The position numbers and the translations under genes were made by a program. The notes beneath the pieces are model-generated. The model was not told where the DNA came from. It saw only the letters and a program-made list of their open reading frames with translations, and did no database searches. From JBLIAZ01 sp047632015 (lineage in GTDB: Bacteria > Bacteroidota > Bacteroidia > Flavobacteriales_C > GCA-002722245): a stretch of DNA of 7,794 bases. Location of the stretch: assembly GCA_047632015.1 (NCBI GenBank), contig JBLIBC010000122.1:1-7794 (forward strand), in the 5' to 3' direction. The number at the start of each line of letters is the position of its first letter. Position 1 is the stretch's first letter. Of the stretch, positions 7,733 to 7,794 are shown one piece after another.

Positions 7733-7794
7733 TTAATATTTGATAAAACGTGAAAAGGTTAATTCAAAACTCATAGGTCTGTCAACCGATGCGA
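7733..7794 (-). CDS. C-terminal end of an upstream gene, possibly another outer-membrane barrel protein (cut by window edge)
   Basis: Reading leftwards from the right edge, 19 codons open before a TAA at 7735-7733 give ASVDRPMSFELTFSRFIKY. The alternating pattern with aromatic and aliphatic residues at every second position (F-E-L-T-F) and the terminal Tyr resemble the last strand of an outer-membrane beta-barrel. The stop lies three bases before the next gene's ATG and in the same frame (TAA TTT ATG), so the genes are almost certainly co-transcribed. The other two minus-strand frames meet a TGA early, which supports this frame. Nineteen residues are too few to name a family, and the barrel assignment is an inference from the residue pattern alone. 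Confidence 0.5.
   Translation of the reverse strand, partial: ASVDRPMSFELTFSRFIKY

Noticed and set aside
7730..7794. The possibility that the upstream frame and the barrel gene are one gene broken by a stop (same frame, TAA TTT ATG)
   Set aside because: The downstream gene opens with a clear signal peptide immediately after the stop, which fits a separate start better than a nonsense mutation.

Overview
The window looks like chromosomal DNA from a member of the Bacteroidota, probably the Flavobacteriia or a related Flavobacteriales lineage. The evidence is AT-rich DNA, A-rich leaders with weak Shine-Dalgarno sequences, two secreted proteins of the DUF3857/transglutaminase-like type common in that phylum, and a malic enzyme lying just upstream of ruvA. 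No mobile element, RNA gene, CRISPR array or origin was recognised.

Left part (1-2504, minus strand): housekeeping metabolism and DNA repair. A full-length, MaeB-type malic enzyme fused to a phosphotransacetylase-like domain is followed after 149 bases by the first 24 codons of ruvA, which runs off the left edge. The 267-base divergent spacer at 2505-2771 separates this block from the next and holds only weak promoter-like signals.

Right part (2772-7794): cell envelope. A plus-strand gene (2772-4727) encodes a secreted DUF3857 plus transglutaminase-like protein with an intact Cys-His-Asp triad. It converges, with only two bases between stop codons, on a minus-strand gene (4730-7012) of similar layout in which the triad appears to be lost. 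That second gene is the last visible member of a tightly packed minus-strand operon. Six bases upstream of it lies a predicted outer-membrane beta-barrel gene (7019-7729), and three bases upstream of that ends a further gene whose last 19 residues also look barrel-like.

The most interesting content is this right-hand cluster: a candidate active transglutaminase-fold protein facing a candidate pseudoenzyme of the same architecture, the latter co-transcribed with outer-membrane proteins. This suggests an envelope function (peptide or peptidoglycan processing, binding, or barrel-associated assembly), but the sequence does not show the substrate. I saw no clearly new biological system, only an uncharacterised envelope operon worth comparing across genomes.
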